Shown here: positions 8,554 through 18,133 of the stretch, one piece after another
Layout of the letters: each line of letters begins with the position of its first letter
Position numbering within the stretch: the first letter of the stretch is position 1
Source: Micavibrio sp. UBA2638
Lineage (GTDB): Bacteria > Pseudomonadota > Alphaproteobacteria > Micavibrionales > Micavibrionaceae
Assembly (NCBI GenBank): GCA_002359735.1
Contig: DENS01000001.1
Span: forward strand, 261,611 to 325,610
Length of the DNA stretch: 64,000 bases
Direction of reading: 5' to 3'
Translations under genes and position numbers: made by a program
The notes under the pieces: model-generated
Database searches by the model: none
What the model saw: only the letters and a program-made list of their open reading frames with translations
Told to the model about the DNA's origin: nothing

Positions 8554-9573
8554 TTAACCATTCGCAACTTTTTGACCATTCGATCCGGAAACCGAAGCAT
8601 AGGGCACAATTTTCTGTTCAATTGCGCCGAAAATAGATTGGCCGTTTTCATCCAGCATTTCAATCCGTACTTTATCGCCATATTTCATAAACGGGGTTTT
8701 AAAATCCCCCGATTCGATTTTTTCAATCATGCGAATTTCCGCAAGGCATGAAATGCCCGAATCCGGATCATAATTCGAAATCGTGCCGGACCCGACAATC
8801 GCACCGGCGCATAGCGGGCGCGTTTTTGCGGCATGGGCAATCAGTTGGCCGAAATGAAACTGCATATCCATTCCTGCATTCGGATGCCCCATTTCCACAT
8901 CATTCAAATGCGAAATTAAAGGTAAATGCAATTTGCCCTCTTTCCACGCATCGCCCAGCGAATCAGGCGTCACCGCAACGGGCGTAAAAGCACTAGGCGG
9001 TTTGGATTGCAAAAACCCGAAGCCCTTACCCAGTTCCTGCGGGATTAAACCGCGCAAGGATACGTCATTCATCAACATCACCAATTTGATATGCGATAGC
9101 GCCTCTTCCGGCGACACACCCATCGGCACGTCATCCACTATCACGGCCACTTCGGCTTCGAAATCAATGCCGAAATCTTCCGATGGCACAGGTACATCAT
9201 CGCGGGGTGATAAAATCGTATCCGATACCGCCTGATACATCAGCGGGTCATGTTTAAATTCCGGCGGCATTTCCGCGCCGCGGGCTTTACGCACCAGTTC
9301 GACATGGTTAAGATACGCGCTCCCATCCACAATCTGATAGGCGCGCGGCAATGGTGAGGCCATTTTTTCATCTTCAAAGCCCTTGGCATTGGGGATTTCG
9401 CCCGCTTCCAGCTTGGCGGCAATATCACGCAATTTCGGTTCAACCGCCGCCCAGTTATCCAGCGCCGCCTGCATCGTCGGGGCGATATGCGGTACAGGCA
9501 CATAACATTCGAGGTCTTCGCGCACAACAACCAGTTGGCCATCTCTACCGTCTTTGATTGATCCTAATTTCAT
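8554..9573 (-). CDS. fahA: fumarylacetoacetate hydrolase
   Basis: Cleaves fumarylacetoacetate to fumarate and acetoacetate, the last step of the pathway. The 339 residues match the bacterial two-domain FAH family; the metal-binding core DFGIDFEAEVAVIVDD (around residue 205) contains the acidic ligands, and VGSGTISNYD lies further on. An AAGGAGAGAG ribosome binding site precedes the ATG. About 119 bases separate it from upstream hppD, and that space is almost filled by a palindromic repeat. Confidence 0.92.
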   Translation of the reverse strand: MKLGSIKDGRDGQLVVVREDLECYVPVPHIAPTMQAALDNWAAVEPKLRDIAAKLEAGEIPNAKGFEDEKMASPLPRAYQIVDGSAYLNHVELVRKARGAEMPPEFKHDPLMYQAVSDTILSPRDDVPVPSEDFGIDFEAEVAVIVDDVPMGVSPEEALSHIKLVMLMNDVSLRGLIPQELGKGFGFLQSKPPSAFTPVAVTPDSLGDAWKEGKLHLPLISHLNDVEMGHPNAGMDMQFHFGQLIAHAAKTRPLCAGAIVGSGTISNYDPDSGISCLAEIRMIEKIESGDFKTPFMKYGDKVRIEMLDENGQSIFGAIEQKIVPYASVSGSNGQKVANG

Positions 9574-9596
9574 AGTGTCTCTCTCCTTATATATGC

Positions 9597-9684
9597 GTCA
9601 TTGCGAGGAGGCGAAGCCGACGCGGCAATCCATATAGATTGCCTCGCGCAGCCTGTCCCCACGAAGGCGGGGGCTCGCAATAAC
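9597..9684. repeat. palindromic intergenic repeat, 88 bp
   Basis: The element lies between hppD and fahA. Its ends, GTCATTGCGAG and CTCGCAATAAC, are inverted copies with one mismatch, and its centre GGCAATCCATATAGATTGCC (9624-9643) is itself nearly palindromic. It resembles the dispersed palindromic elements with CATTGCGAG ends and a GCAATCC core seen in many alphaproteobacterial genomes. Transcribed, it would fold into a long hairpin inside the hppD-fahA message, which could act as a processing or attenuation site. Only one copy is in the window. Confidence 0.7.
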
Positions 9685-9692
9685 AGTAAAAA

Positions 9693-10742
9693 TCATCCGG
9701 CGGCCTTATCATCCAAAACGCCGCGGCGAACCTGGTCAAGTTCGATAGATTCGAACAAAGCCTGGAAATTGCCTTCGCCAAAGCCTTCATTGCCTTTGCG
9801 CTGAATAATTTCGAAAAACACCGGACCCATGGCATCCTGCGTAAAAATCTGCAGCAAAATGCCCTGATCTTCTGTTGGGGCGCCATCCAGCAGAATTTTA
9901 CGGTCTTTCAAGGCCGCCACCTCTTCACCATGGCCGGGAACGCGCTCATTCAACATTTCGTAATAGGTATCGGGGGTATCCTGCAATGGAATACCCGCCG
10001 CGGTCAATTGATCAACCGTGGCATAAATATCATCTGTACCCAGCGCAATATGTTGAATGCCCTCACCGTTAAACCGGTTCAGAAATTCCTCGATCTGGGA
10101 TTTATCGTCACTGCTTTCGTTCAAGGGAATGCGAATTTTTCCGCATGGGCTGGTCATCGCCCGGGATTTAAGCCCGGTTAATTTGCCTTCAATATCAAAA
10201 TAGCGTATCTCTTTGAAATTAAAAATATCCTCATAAAATTTCGCCCAGACATCCATGTTTCCGCGGTGCACATTATGGGTCAGATGGTCAATATAAGTCA
10301 GGCCGAATCCTTCAGGATTTCTTTGATCGGTACTAAAATCAAAAACCTGATCATAAAACGACGAATCATCAACGAAATACAGCAGGCTGCCGCCAATACC
10401 GCGAATGGCCAACAAACCGGAATGCGCAATGTCACTGGCGTCTGTAGCGCCGGTTTTCAAGGCTTCGGCATGGGCGAATTTGGCATTATCGACCACAAAC
10501 CCCATCGCATTGGCGCCGCTACCGTGTTCTTTGGAAAAATCCGCGGCCTGTCCGCTTTTTTCAGCATTTAAAAGAAAGCTGATATTACCCTGCCTGTACA
10601 GGCGAATATCCAGATCTTTATGTGCGCCAACCTGTTGAAACCCCATATTGGCAAATAGTTTTTCCAATAATTCCACATTGCCGGTAAACTCTACAAATTC
10701 GAAACCATTTGTTTTTAGTGGGTTGTGATGTAAATCAGCCAT
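9693..10742 (-). CDS. hppD: 4-hydroxyphenylpyruvate dioxygenase
   Basis: Converts 4-hydroxyphenylpyruvate to homogentisate. The protein is 349 residues from the ATG at 10742 (MADLHHNPLKTNG), which has a strong GGGAGG ribosome binding site; the open frame extends 86 codons further upstream but that part reads as noise and crosses the promoter region of the divergent gene. Iron ligands are visible in HLTHNVHRGN, in IQHIALGTDD, and in the C-terminal FFEIIQRKGNEGFGEGNF segment (Glu). It is the first gene of the minus-strand operon. Confidence 0.95.
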   Translation of the reverse strand: MADLHHNPLKTNGFEFVEFTGNVELLEKLFANMGFQQVGAHKDLDIRLYRQGNISFLLNAEKSGQAADFSKEHGSGANAMGFVVDNAKFAHAEALKTGATDASDIAHSGLLAIRGIGGSLLYFVDDSSFYDQVFDFSTDQRNPEGFGLTYIDHLTHNVHRGNMDVWAKFYEDIFNFKEIRYFDIEGKLTGLKSRAMTSPCGKIRIPLNESSDDKSQIEEFLNRFNGEGIQHIALGTDDIYATVDQLTAAGIPLQDTPDTYYEMLNERVPGHGEEVAALKDRKILLDGAPTEDQGILLQIFTQDAMGPVFFEIIQRKGNEGFGEGNFQALFESIELDQVRRGVLDDKAAG

Positions 10743-10902
10743 TATGCCTCCCTGATCCTTTTCAATTTCATGCCATAAATCTAGAGTGTTGCAAGACACA
10801 TAGCAAGAGCAGTTCCTCGCCGCGCTGCACAAAGGAAATAACTTGCATAAACCCCTGAATGCACTAGAAATTAACAAGAATAATACAGCAAGGCAAAACG
10901 TT
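10743..10902. promoter_or_regulatory. divergent control region between hppD and the Leu/Phe dehydrogenase
   Basis: These 160 bases must hold both promoters. An inverted repeat TGCAT(11 bases)ATGCA spans 10843-10863, close to the dehydrogenase start, and a smaller GTGT/ACAC dyad lies near 10785. An Lrp/AsnC- or TyrR-like regulator would be the natural candidate for this pathway, but none is encoded in the window and I see no match I would name. Confidence 0.35.
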
Positions 10903-12006
10903 ATGACCATTAAGTTTTCATATCCGGATGTCTCTAACCATCCCGATTTTGACGGGCACGAAACCGTTTTAAAGGCCGAAGACCCCTCCATTGGTTTCAA
11001 GGCCTTTATCGCCGTGCATTCAACTGTGATGGGCCCTGCGCGGGGCGGTTGCCGTTATTGGCCGAACTATATCAACGAAAATGATGCCTTATCCGATGTG
11101 TTGCGGTTATCCCGCGGCATGACCTACAAAACCACCATGGCCGGTTTGCCTTATGGCGGCGGAAAAACCGTGATTATGGGCCCGAAAGGAACCACAAACC
11201 CCAGCCCGGAAATCATGCGCGCCTTGGGCCATATGTTAAATGAGCTAGACGGGATCTATGAAACAGGCGAAGATGTCGGCACGCGCACATCCGATTTTAA
11301 AATCGCGGGCGAGGTGACCCAGCATGTGCGCGTTCGCGCCGTTGAACGCGCCGGGCAGGTCGATCTTCCCGGCGGGCCGCCGCTTTATACCGCGCACGGC
11401 GTCTATTGCGGCATTCGCAGCGCGGCAAAAGAAAAATTCGGAACCGATGTCCTGCATGGGCTGCGGATCGGCGTAAAAGGGCTGGGCAATGTTGCCTGGC
11501 CGCTCTGTGAAATGCTGCACCGTGATGGCGCGACATTAACAGTGGCCGATATTGATGCCATCAAAGTCAAAGCCGCAGAAGAAAAATTCGGCGCCGCCCC
11601 GGCAAAGCCCGAAGATATCATCTTTGAAACCCTTGATATTTATACGCCCTGCGCGTTGGGCGGGGACATTAACGATAAAACAATCACCGGCATTCAGGCC
11701 GCCGTCATTGCGGGGGCCGCCAATAACCAGCTGGAACACCCGATGCATTCGCTCATGCTGCACAAAAAAGGCATTCTTTACGCACCCGATTACGTGATCA
11801 ATGCAGGGGGCGTCATCAATGTTGTTATGATCGGTTTGAACCACGACGAAATGATGCAACATGTCCGCATTATCGGTAAAACACTGGATGAGGTCTTTGA
11901 AAGGTCACGCCTGAAAAATCAGGACACGGCGACAACAGCCGATGAAATTGTGCAAGAGCGCCTGACCGCAGCCAGCAATGCAAAACGCCTGGTTAACGGA
12001 TCCTGA
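10903..12006 (+). CDS. Leu/Phe/Val dehydrogenase family enzyme
   Basis: NAD-dependent oxidative deamination of a branched-chain or aromatic amino acid. The 367-residue protein has the Glu/Leu/Phe/Val dehydrogenase core: MTYKTTMAGLPYGGGK with both active-site lysines, the EDVGT segment with the catalytic Asp region, and a Rossmann motif GVKGLGNVAW. I chose the ATG at 10903 (MTIKFSYPD), since the upstream 20 codons look non-coding. Its divergence from hppD suggests a role in amino-acid catabolism, possibly Phe or Leu; the exact substrate cannot be read from the sequence. Confidence 0.85.
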   Translation: MTIKFSYPDVSNHPDFDGHETVLKAEDPSIGFKAFIAVHSTVMGPARGGCRYWPNYINENDALSDVLRLSRGMTYKTTMAGLPYGGGKTVIMGPKGTTNPSPEIMRALGHMLNELDGIYETGEDVGTRTSDFKIAGEVTQHVRVRAVERAGQVDLPGGPPLYTAHGVYCGIRSAAKEKFGTDVLHGLRIGVKGLGNVAWPLCEMLHRDGATLTVADIDAIKVKAAEEKFGAAPAKPEDIIFETLDIYTPCALGGDINDKTITGIQAAVIAGAANNQLEHPMHSLMLHKKGILYAPDYVINAGGVINVVMIGLNHDEMMQHVRIIGKTLDEVFERSRLKNQDTATTADEIVQERLTAASNAKRLVNGS

Positions 12007-12007
12007 T

Positions 12008-12982
12008 CTAGATCCAGCGCAAAAACCGGAACAATAAATATTCCACAAATAACAACCCGCCGCAGATGGCGCAAACAATTGTAAAGGCCATGTCATCATC
12101 AACGCCGGGCATCCCGCCAACATTGATTCCCAGCAACCCTGTAACAAATCCAAGCGGTAAAAACAGCGCCGCAATCAAAGACAGAACATACAGGTTTTTA
12201 TTCATCCGGTCCGATAATATACTAGCGTGTTCATCCTTAATAACCTGCGATCGGTCACGCACACTATCCAAATCTTCAACATAACGTGTAATCTTATCCA
12301 GATTTTCCTGTAACTGGCGATTATGTCGATTATCCAGCCATGTCACATTCGACGCGCGCAGTTGCGCCACAGCCTCTTTTTGCGGTGAAATATAGCGGCG
12401 AAGAATGATCGTTTTATGGCGTATATCGTTAATAACGTGACGGTTATTTTTGTCCGGAGATTTAATCAGCGTTTCTTCAATCTCATCAATATCATCTTCC
12501 AATTTCAAAACAACGCCTTCCATATTATCAATCAGGCACGTTAACAACATGGCCAGAAAATCGGCACTGTTTTTTGGGCCATTGCCGCCTTGCAAACGTT
12601 CACGAATGGTCTGCACTGCGCGCAGTTTTCGTTTACGCGTGGAAATAATGCGGTGTTGATCAATCCATAAACGGATAGAAATCATATCTTCTTCTTCGGC
12701 GTTTTCATTTAAATTGACGCCGCGCAAAATCACGAGAAAACCCTCCGGGAATTCACTCACGCGGGGGCGCGTTTCGCTGGCCATCAGAGCGTCCAATATT
12801 ATGGGGTCTAGATAGGCAGCCTCTTGTTCCAGCCATTGCCGCGTACCCGGATGGTCAGCGTCAAAATGCACCCACGCCAGAACATCTTCCTTGATCTTGC
12901 GGGCAATATCATCACCCCGCAGGGCAATGCCCTTTCCTTGACCATCTAATTCAAACGCATCGATTATATAATCTTGATTCAT
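12008..12982 (-). CDS. zntB: CorA-family zinc/divalent cation transporter, ZntB-like
   Basis: A 324-residue protein with a large cytoplasmic N-terminal domain, a long helical stalk (around residues 150-255), and two C-terminal membrane spans. The pore signature, GMN in CorA and GMN/GVN in ZntB, reads GIN in the segment LPLGFVTGLLGINVGG, whose GG-containing tail is ZntB-like. Its stop lies almost against the stop of the Leu/Phe dehydrogenase. Ion specificity is inferred from family only. Confidence 0.82.
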   Translation of the reverse strand: MNQDYIIDAFELDGQGKGIALRGDDIARKIKEDVLAWVHFDADHPGTRQWLEQEAAYLDPIILDALMASETRPRVSEFPEGFLVILRGVNLNENAEEEDMISIRLWIDQHRIISTRKRKLRAVQTIRERLQGGNGPKNSADFLAMLLTCLIDNMEGVVLKLEDDIDEIEETLIKSPDKNNRHVINDIRHKTIILRRYISPQKEAVAQLRASNVTWLDNRHNRQLQENLDKITRYVEDLDSVRDRSQVIKDEHASILSDRMNKNLYVLSLIAALFLPLGFVTGLLGINVGGMPGVDDDMAFTIVCAICGGLLFVEYLLFRFLRWI

Positions 12983-13027
12983 AGTGCTTATTATGCGCGT
13001 TTTTGCCGTAAATATATAGACCTAATC

Positions 13028-16000
13028 CTAATAATCCCAATGCCAAAGAACGCGCCCGCCCGCCTGCGCATCCTGCCCAACTTCAGTCTCGACATTGATG
13101 GTAGGTGTGACCTCAACCTGAATACTGGCCGCGCCCGAAGCCGCACCCGCCCCTTGTTCCAGCTCCATATACACCTTATCGGTCAAATATTTACCAACCC
13201 CGACAGAGGCATTGCCGGCATCATCATTATCCACACGAATATCATCAAGCCCCGTCACCGAACGCAAAGCGCCCAGCGGATCAAAACCGCCGCCGCCATT
13301 GCCGGAAAATCGCTCGAGAGTATTCTTAAGCTGCACAGCCTGAAACGGTGTAATCGTGTTCATATCGCGGCCAAACAAAACCCGTGACATGATCTCATCT
13401 TCCGGCAAGGATGGTACAGACGATAAAGCAATGCTCGGGTCCTGCAATGACCCCGATAATTGTACAGAGGCCGCAATATCCCCGACATCGCTGGTCGCAA
13501 GAATATCAAGATAAGGCGATGGCGGCACCCGCCCCTGAAAACGCAGCCCCGCCCGTTCCAATTCAAAACGGCGGCCAAATTCTTCATACCGCCCACGCTT
13601 TGACGTTAAATCGCCATGAACCCTTGGGTCACTTATTGTTCCTGTAATATCCAGATCACCGCTAAATTCGCCGTCAAGCCCCCAGCCACGGACAAAAACC
13701 TGATCATTTGCACGCACATCAATATCCAGCGCAAATGTATCCATATAAGAAGACGTCGCACCCGCGCTGTTTTCTTCCACCACATTCAATTGTGCAATAG
13801 AGGTTTGGAAACGTTCCGGTATGGCCACATCAAAACGGCCAAGAACAACATCCCCTGACAGCAAATACCCGTTCTGGCCGCGGCCCTGAAATCTTAAATC
13901 GCTGGAGGCGTAGCCATTGGCACGCTGACTATCGACCACATGAAAATTTTTCATTATCAATTCAATATCCGTACCGGCCTTATCAAAGAAATCATAACGG
14001 CCGGTCCCTTCCAACATACCGGCGTCGCCGTCATTGGCCTGCAAACGCGAAAGGCGTATATGATCCTTATTCAAATCTGCATCCAGATTGACATCATAAA
14101 ACGCCGCGCCCAATCTTTCATGAAAATAGGTGCCGCCGCGCCATTGTAATGTGCCTGCAATATCCGGCGCGAAAAGGGGCCCTGATAAAGCCGCTTGCGC
14201 CTTTATATCCCCGGCTAACCGGTGCCCCGGCGGCAACAATAAAGCAGACAGGTGATCGGCCCGCGCATCCACATAAATTTCTCCGCCTGCCGCGCCCGCG
14301 GCACCAGACATATCAAATACAAAAGGATCGAATGACAGGTGCATCGGCATTTGGAAGGTACCGTCAAACCGATCAATACCGGTTCCATCAAAAGAAAAAT
14401 CCATATGGGCCCTATCATCTTGATACCCGCCCGCGGCCTGCATGGTCATGCGCACATGCTTAATGGCCGAAAACGGCGCGGAATTTATATCCGCCTGAAT
14501 GACCGGCATGGACGGCGCCCCCGTCATATGTATATCACCGTTCAAAATTATCTCCGCAAATTGCGCAGGAATATCGGCCGGTATGCTTGCAATTTTAAAA
14601 TCAGAAAGCGCAGCATTTATATTCATTTTTTCTTTGGAAATTTCACCGGAAACACCCAAATGTGACTGCGCAAAAAGCAGATCAATATCAATATTTTTTG
14701 CTGCGGTTTTTTGCGCACGCACGCCTGAAAAATCCATGGACCCATTCAAATTAAATCCACGATATGCCACGCCTTTTATGATTGTCTTTAAATGATATTC
14801 ATCATTTTCATTATCTTCAATATTGGCTTTGACACTGGATAAGCGAACATCCGGCGTTAAAAATATATCTTGCGCATCGGCGGAAAGCCTTCCGGGAAAT
14901 ACCATCTTCACATCGGGAAAATAGGCCGTAAAATTAACAGATTTTGCGCGCATATTACGGTACATTAATTGCTGCAGTTTTGCCTGTGCGCTCATTTCCT
15001 GTACACCGCTGGAATTTTTCAAATTCAGTTGTAAATTTCCGGACCCATCCAGGGCAAATCCGGCCAATTCACTGTAAGATTTTAAATCGGCTACATCGAC
15101 ATCAAAACGGCCATCCACCACATGATGATCAAGGCCCAAAACGGCCTGACCGGTTACCGCAATATCGGGTGCTTGGCCTGAAATACTATCAAACATGATT
15201 TGATCTTCGGCGCGGGTGATGTCTGCGGCGATCTCAATGGTGCGGCCTTGATACTGGCTTTCCACTTGCAAATGCCCGTTTTGAATGGCGGCCGGATCAT
15301 CCATCCGCAATAAAAAATCAATATCACCCAAACCGCGCAGGCGCAGCAAATCCATCGCCAAACGCCCCTCCGCATTTAAGGCGGGTTGATCAATTGTGCC
15401 CCCTGCCCGGGCGGTGACATGCAACGAACCGTCATGTCCGCTTAGGGGTTTTAAATCATCAATGGCTGCATCAAAACGCAAATCCAGCAAACCATTTTTT
15501 TTCAAATCAATCTGCCCGGCCCCCGTCACGTCATAGGCCCCGCCTTTGATATAAAATTCTGACAGGCCCGCGATTAAGCTCTGCGCGTTTAAATCCGCAC
15601 GCAGGCGTATATCATCCGGCAAAGGAAATTCCGGGCTTTGGCTGCCGACCGACAGGCGCATATCCAGACTGGCCACATCATCCTCCGCCTTAAGAGTGGC
15701 GTATAGATCAGGCGAAAGAACCAGCGGGCGCCCCATAACACCGGCGCCAATATCCAAACGCGCGATTGATACATCGTTCAACGAAAAACGGTTGAAATAT
15801 AAATCAGGCATGGCGAACGGCATAAAGCCCTGCGCATTGGGGGCCGTCTTTTGTGATGCCGGCGATTCTGATTGTGGCAGTCGGTGTAAAATTACATGAT
15901 CCGCAGTAACAGATAATTCTGCATGTCGGGTGGCCAACGGTAAAATTTTCGGTCGAAACGTAACCATATCCAGTTCAGCAACCACCCCGTTTTCATCCGC

Positions 16001-16258
16001 AACAGAAAGACCAGAGACCGATAGCCCTTGCGGAAAAGAGTAAGAAAAATGCGCAAAATCAATCTTAAAGCCCGATTGTTCCGTCATGGCATTTAATCTG
16101 GTCTGTACCCATTTCTGCCCCGAATCACCGCGCAACCATAAAACCCCGCCAGCAACGCCCAGATTGATTAAAATCATATACAAAAGCGCCGCAGCAACAA
16201 CGCCGACACCCGCGTGTTTCCAATACTGCCTGCCCATAATTTTAGAACGTTTGATCAT
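13028..16258 (-). CDS. tamB: translocation and assembly module inner-membrane protein TamB
   Basis: A 1076-residue protein with one N-terminal membrane anchor (about residues 15-38) and a very long periplasmic beta-rich region ending in the DUF490/TamB domain. The C-terminal part shows the family hallmarks DLDITGTISDPRVHGDLTS, LSGSLQDPSIALSS and PEDEIMSRVLFGR. TamB works with TamA in outer-membrane protein insertion and phospholipid transport between membranes. Its ATG directly abuts the tamA stop, so the two are one transcription unit, tamA first. Confidence 0.93.
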   Translation of the reverse strand: MIKRSKIMGRQYWKHAGVGVVAAALLYMILINLGVAGGVLWLRGDSGQKWVQTRLNAMTEQSGFKIDFAHFSYSFPQGLSVSGLSVADENGVVAELDMVTFRPKILPLATRHAELSVTADHVILHRLPQSESPASQKTAPNAQGFMPFAMPDLYFNRFSLNDVSIARLDIGAGVMGRPLVLSPDLYATLKAEDDVASLDMRLSVGSQSPEFPLPDDIRLRADLNAQSLIAGLSEFYIKGGAYDVTGAGQIDLKKNGLLDLRFDAAIDDLKPLSGHDGSLHVTARAGGTIDQPALNAEGRLAMDLLRLRGLGDIDFLLRMDDPAAIQNGHLQVESQYQGRTIEIAADITRAEDQIMFDSISGQAPDIAVTGQAVLGLDHHVVDGRFDVDVADLKSYSELAGFALDGSGNLQLNLKNSSGVQEMSAQAKLQQLMYRNMRAKSVNFTAYFPDVKMVFPGRLSADAQDIFLTPDVRLSSVKANIEDNENDEYHLKTIIKGVAYRGFNLNGSMDFSGVRAQKTAAKNIDIDLLFAQSHLGVSGEISKEKMNINAALSDFKIASIPADIPAQFAEIILNGDIHMTGAPSMPVIQADINSAPFSAIKHVRMTMQAAGGYQDDRAHMDFSFDGTGIDRFDGTFQMPMHLSFDPFVFDMSGAAGAAGGEIYVDARADHLSALLLPPGHRLAGDIKAQAALSGPLFAPDIAGTLQWRGGTYFHERLGAAFYDVNLDADLNKDHIRLSRLQANDGDAGMLEGTGRYDFFDKAGTDIELIMKNFHVVDSQRANGYASSDLRFQGRGQNGYLLSGDVVLGRFDVAIPERFQTSIAQLNVVEENSAGATSSYMDTFALDIDVRANDQVFVRGWGLDGEFSGDLDITGTISDPRVHGDLTSKRGRYEEFGRRFELERAGLRFQGRVPPSPYLDILATSDVGDIAASVQLSGSLQDPSIALSSVPSLPEDEIMSRVLFGRDMNTITPFQAVQLKNTLERFSGNGGGGFDPLGALRSVTGLDDIRVDNDDAGNASVGVGKYLTDKVYMELEQGAGAASGAASIQVEVTPTINVETEVGQDAQAGGRVLWHWDY

Positions 16259-18040
16259 TTAAAATGCCTGCCCGATACTGATATAAAACTGATACGTCTG
16301 ATCCAATTCATCCCGGCGGTTTAAAGGCACAGCCACATCAAAACGCAGCGGCCCAAAACCTGTAAAATAACGCACGCCAAGACCGGCCCCGACCGAGATA
16401 TTGTCAAAATCAGGGGCCGCGCTTTCTGATACACTGCCCGCATCAATAAATGCGACCCCGCCAAGAGATGGTGTAAATTTACCGCGCAGCTCCACAGACC
16501 CCGTGGCCAAAGACCGTCCACCAGAAGGGTTGCCATTTACATCCAGCGGGCCCACTTCCTGGTAACCAAACCCGCGAACAGACCCCCCGCCCCCGGCGTA
16601 AAAACGTTCTGATGCCGGAATATTGGCCGTAGCGCTGCCGACAATACTGCCGATATTCCCGCGCAGCGCCAACGTCAAATCGGGTGTCTTTGCAAAATGA
16701 AAATAGCCCCGCGCCCCGGCATCGAGTTTTGTAAAGGGATCACTTTCACCCAGCGCATCGAAATACGGACGCACGCCACCGGTTACATATACGCCCTTTT
16801 TCGGGTTCAACGTATCATCGCGCGTGTCATATACCACGCCGCTCGGCACCGAAAACAAAGCATATGTTTTGGTATCGCGCACATCCTCAATTTCCGATAA
16901 TGAAAATGTTAATCCCGTTGATCCGGAAAATTTGCGACTGAATATACGTGACAATTTCATCCCGGAATCAAACGCCAGCTCTTCATACGCATCCGTATCT
17001 TCAACGCGCAAAGCGGCATTCATACCCAAAGTCTGATCATCACGCAGAAAATAAGGCTTGGTAAAATCAAAAGTCAGATTTTGTTTAATCTGGTTTAATT
17101 CCAACGCCGTGGATAATGTTTCTGCCTGGCCCAGAAAATTGCGATGCTCCCAGCCCATTAAAATACCAAATCCGGTATCAGTAAAATAATTTGCGCCCAA
17201 TTTCACACTGCGGTGGGCCCGTTCTTTCAAGTGCAATGTCACCGGAACCCGGCCGTTTTTATCAGGGCCATCCGGCAGGTGGCTTTCGGCACGTGAAAAC
17301 AACCCCGTTTCCAGCAATCTGGTTTTTAAGCGTTCAATTTTTTCCTGTCGGAAGCAATCCCCCTCGCTCCAGGGAACCAGTTTTTGCAAATAGTCCCGTT
17401 CAACCTTTGGCGCCCCATCAAAAATAGCCGGGCCAAATTCTGCCTCCGGCCCGACATCCACTTTATAGTATAATTTGGCCGTATGATTGCCCCGGTCCAG
17501 AATAACCTGATGCTGAACCGACAGAGAAAAATAACATTTATCCTTTTGCAGGGTTTTATATAAAGCATTCTGGGCTTTTAGAACCTGCTCCGCCACCAAG
17601 GGCATACCATCATTTATCAGGCCTGCGTCCAATTTATCCGACAGGTTTGACGGTTCTATATTCACAGAAGAAATCGTATATTGCGGCCCTGCAGAAACCT
17701 GATAAACACCGCTTAGGATTTGGTCTTCATTGTCTTGGTAGCGCACGCGCGCGCCGTAATATCCCCTCGCCTTCAGCGCGGTTAATAAATCATCCGCGAT
17801 GCTGTGCTCCCGGTAACTAACAGCTCTTGCAAATTCGGCAGCATCGTCGTCGTCTTCAATTTCGTTTTTCAGGCGATCACGCAAAATCGTATTGAGATAA
17901 ATTTGCAAATCATCATGATCAGAAAGACCCGCAATGCTGTATTGGGCCCTTTGCCCGGCAAAGGGCAAACACCCCGCCAGGCAGAGCGTGGCAAGTAAAA
18001 AGCAGGCTTGTAAAAATTTATACTTCACATCCATTGGCAT
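16259..18040 (-). CDS. tamA: BamA/TamA-family outer-membrane barrel protein
   Basis: A 593-residue Omp85-family protein: an export signal, POTRA repeats (about residues 80-270), and a C-terminal 16-strand barrel ending in IGQAF, the terminal Phe expected of the barrel recognition signal. The N-terminus carries a lipobox, LAGC with Cys24, so it may be lipidated, which is unusual for TamA. The barrel motif VRGFGYQEVGP (around residue 500) is the conserved VRGF of the family. Followed directly by tamB. Confidence 0.9.
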   Translation of the reverse strand: MPMDVKYKFLQACFLLATLCLAGCLPFAGQRAQYSIAGLSDHDDLQIYLNTILRDRLKNEIEDDDDAAEFARAVSYREHSIADDLLTALKARGYYGARVRYQDNEDQILSGVYQVSAGPQYTISSVNIEPSNLSDKLDAGLINDGMPLVAEQVLKAQNALYKTLQKDKCYFSLSVQHQVILDRGNHTAKLYYKVDVGPEAEFGPAIFDGAPKVERDYLQKLVPWSEGDCFRQEKIERLKTRLLETGLFSRAESHLPDGPDKNGRVPVTLHLKERAHRSVKLGANYFTDTGFGILMGWEHRNFLGQAETLSTALELNQIKQNLTFDFTKPYFLRDDQTLGMNAALRVEDTDAYEELAFDSGMKLSRIFSRKFSGSTGLTFSLSEIEDVRDTKTYALFSVPSGVVYDTRDDTLNPKKGVYVTGGVRPYFDALGESDPFTKLDAGARGYFHFAKTPDLTLALRGNIGSIVGSATANIPASERFYAGGGGSVRGFGYQEVGPLDVNGNPSGGRSLATGSVELRGKFTPSLGGVAFIDAGSVSESAAPDFDNISVGAGLGVRYFTGFGPLRFDVAVPLNRRDELDQTYQFYISIGQAF

Positions 18041-18133
18041 AGACTATACGCGCATCCATTCACAGCAAAATAGCTAACAAACGACATACCCTATATAAAG
18101 GTTCCCCAAAAAGCCACTTTAACAAGGCCTCAA

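Noticed and set aside
9693..11000. Extended 435-residue version of HppD
   Set aside because: The first 86 codons look non-coding, cross the divergent promoter region and overlap the start of the Leu/Phe dehydrogenase; the ATG at 10742 has a strong ribosome binding site.
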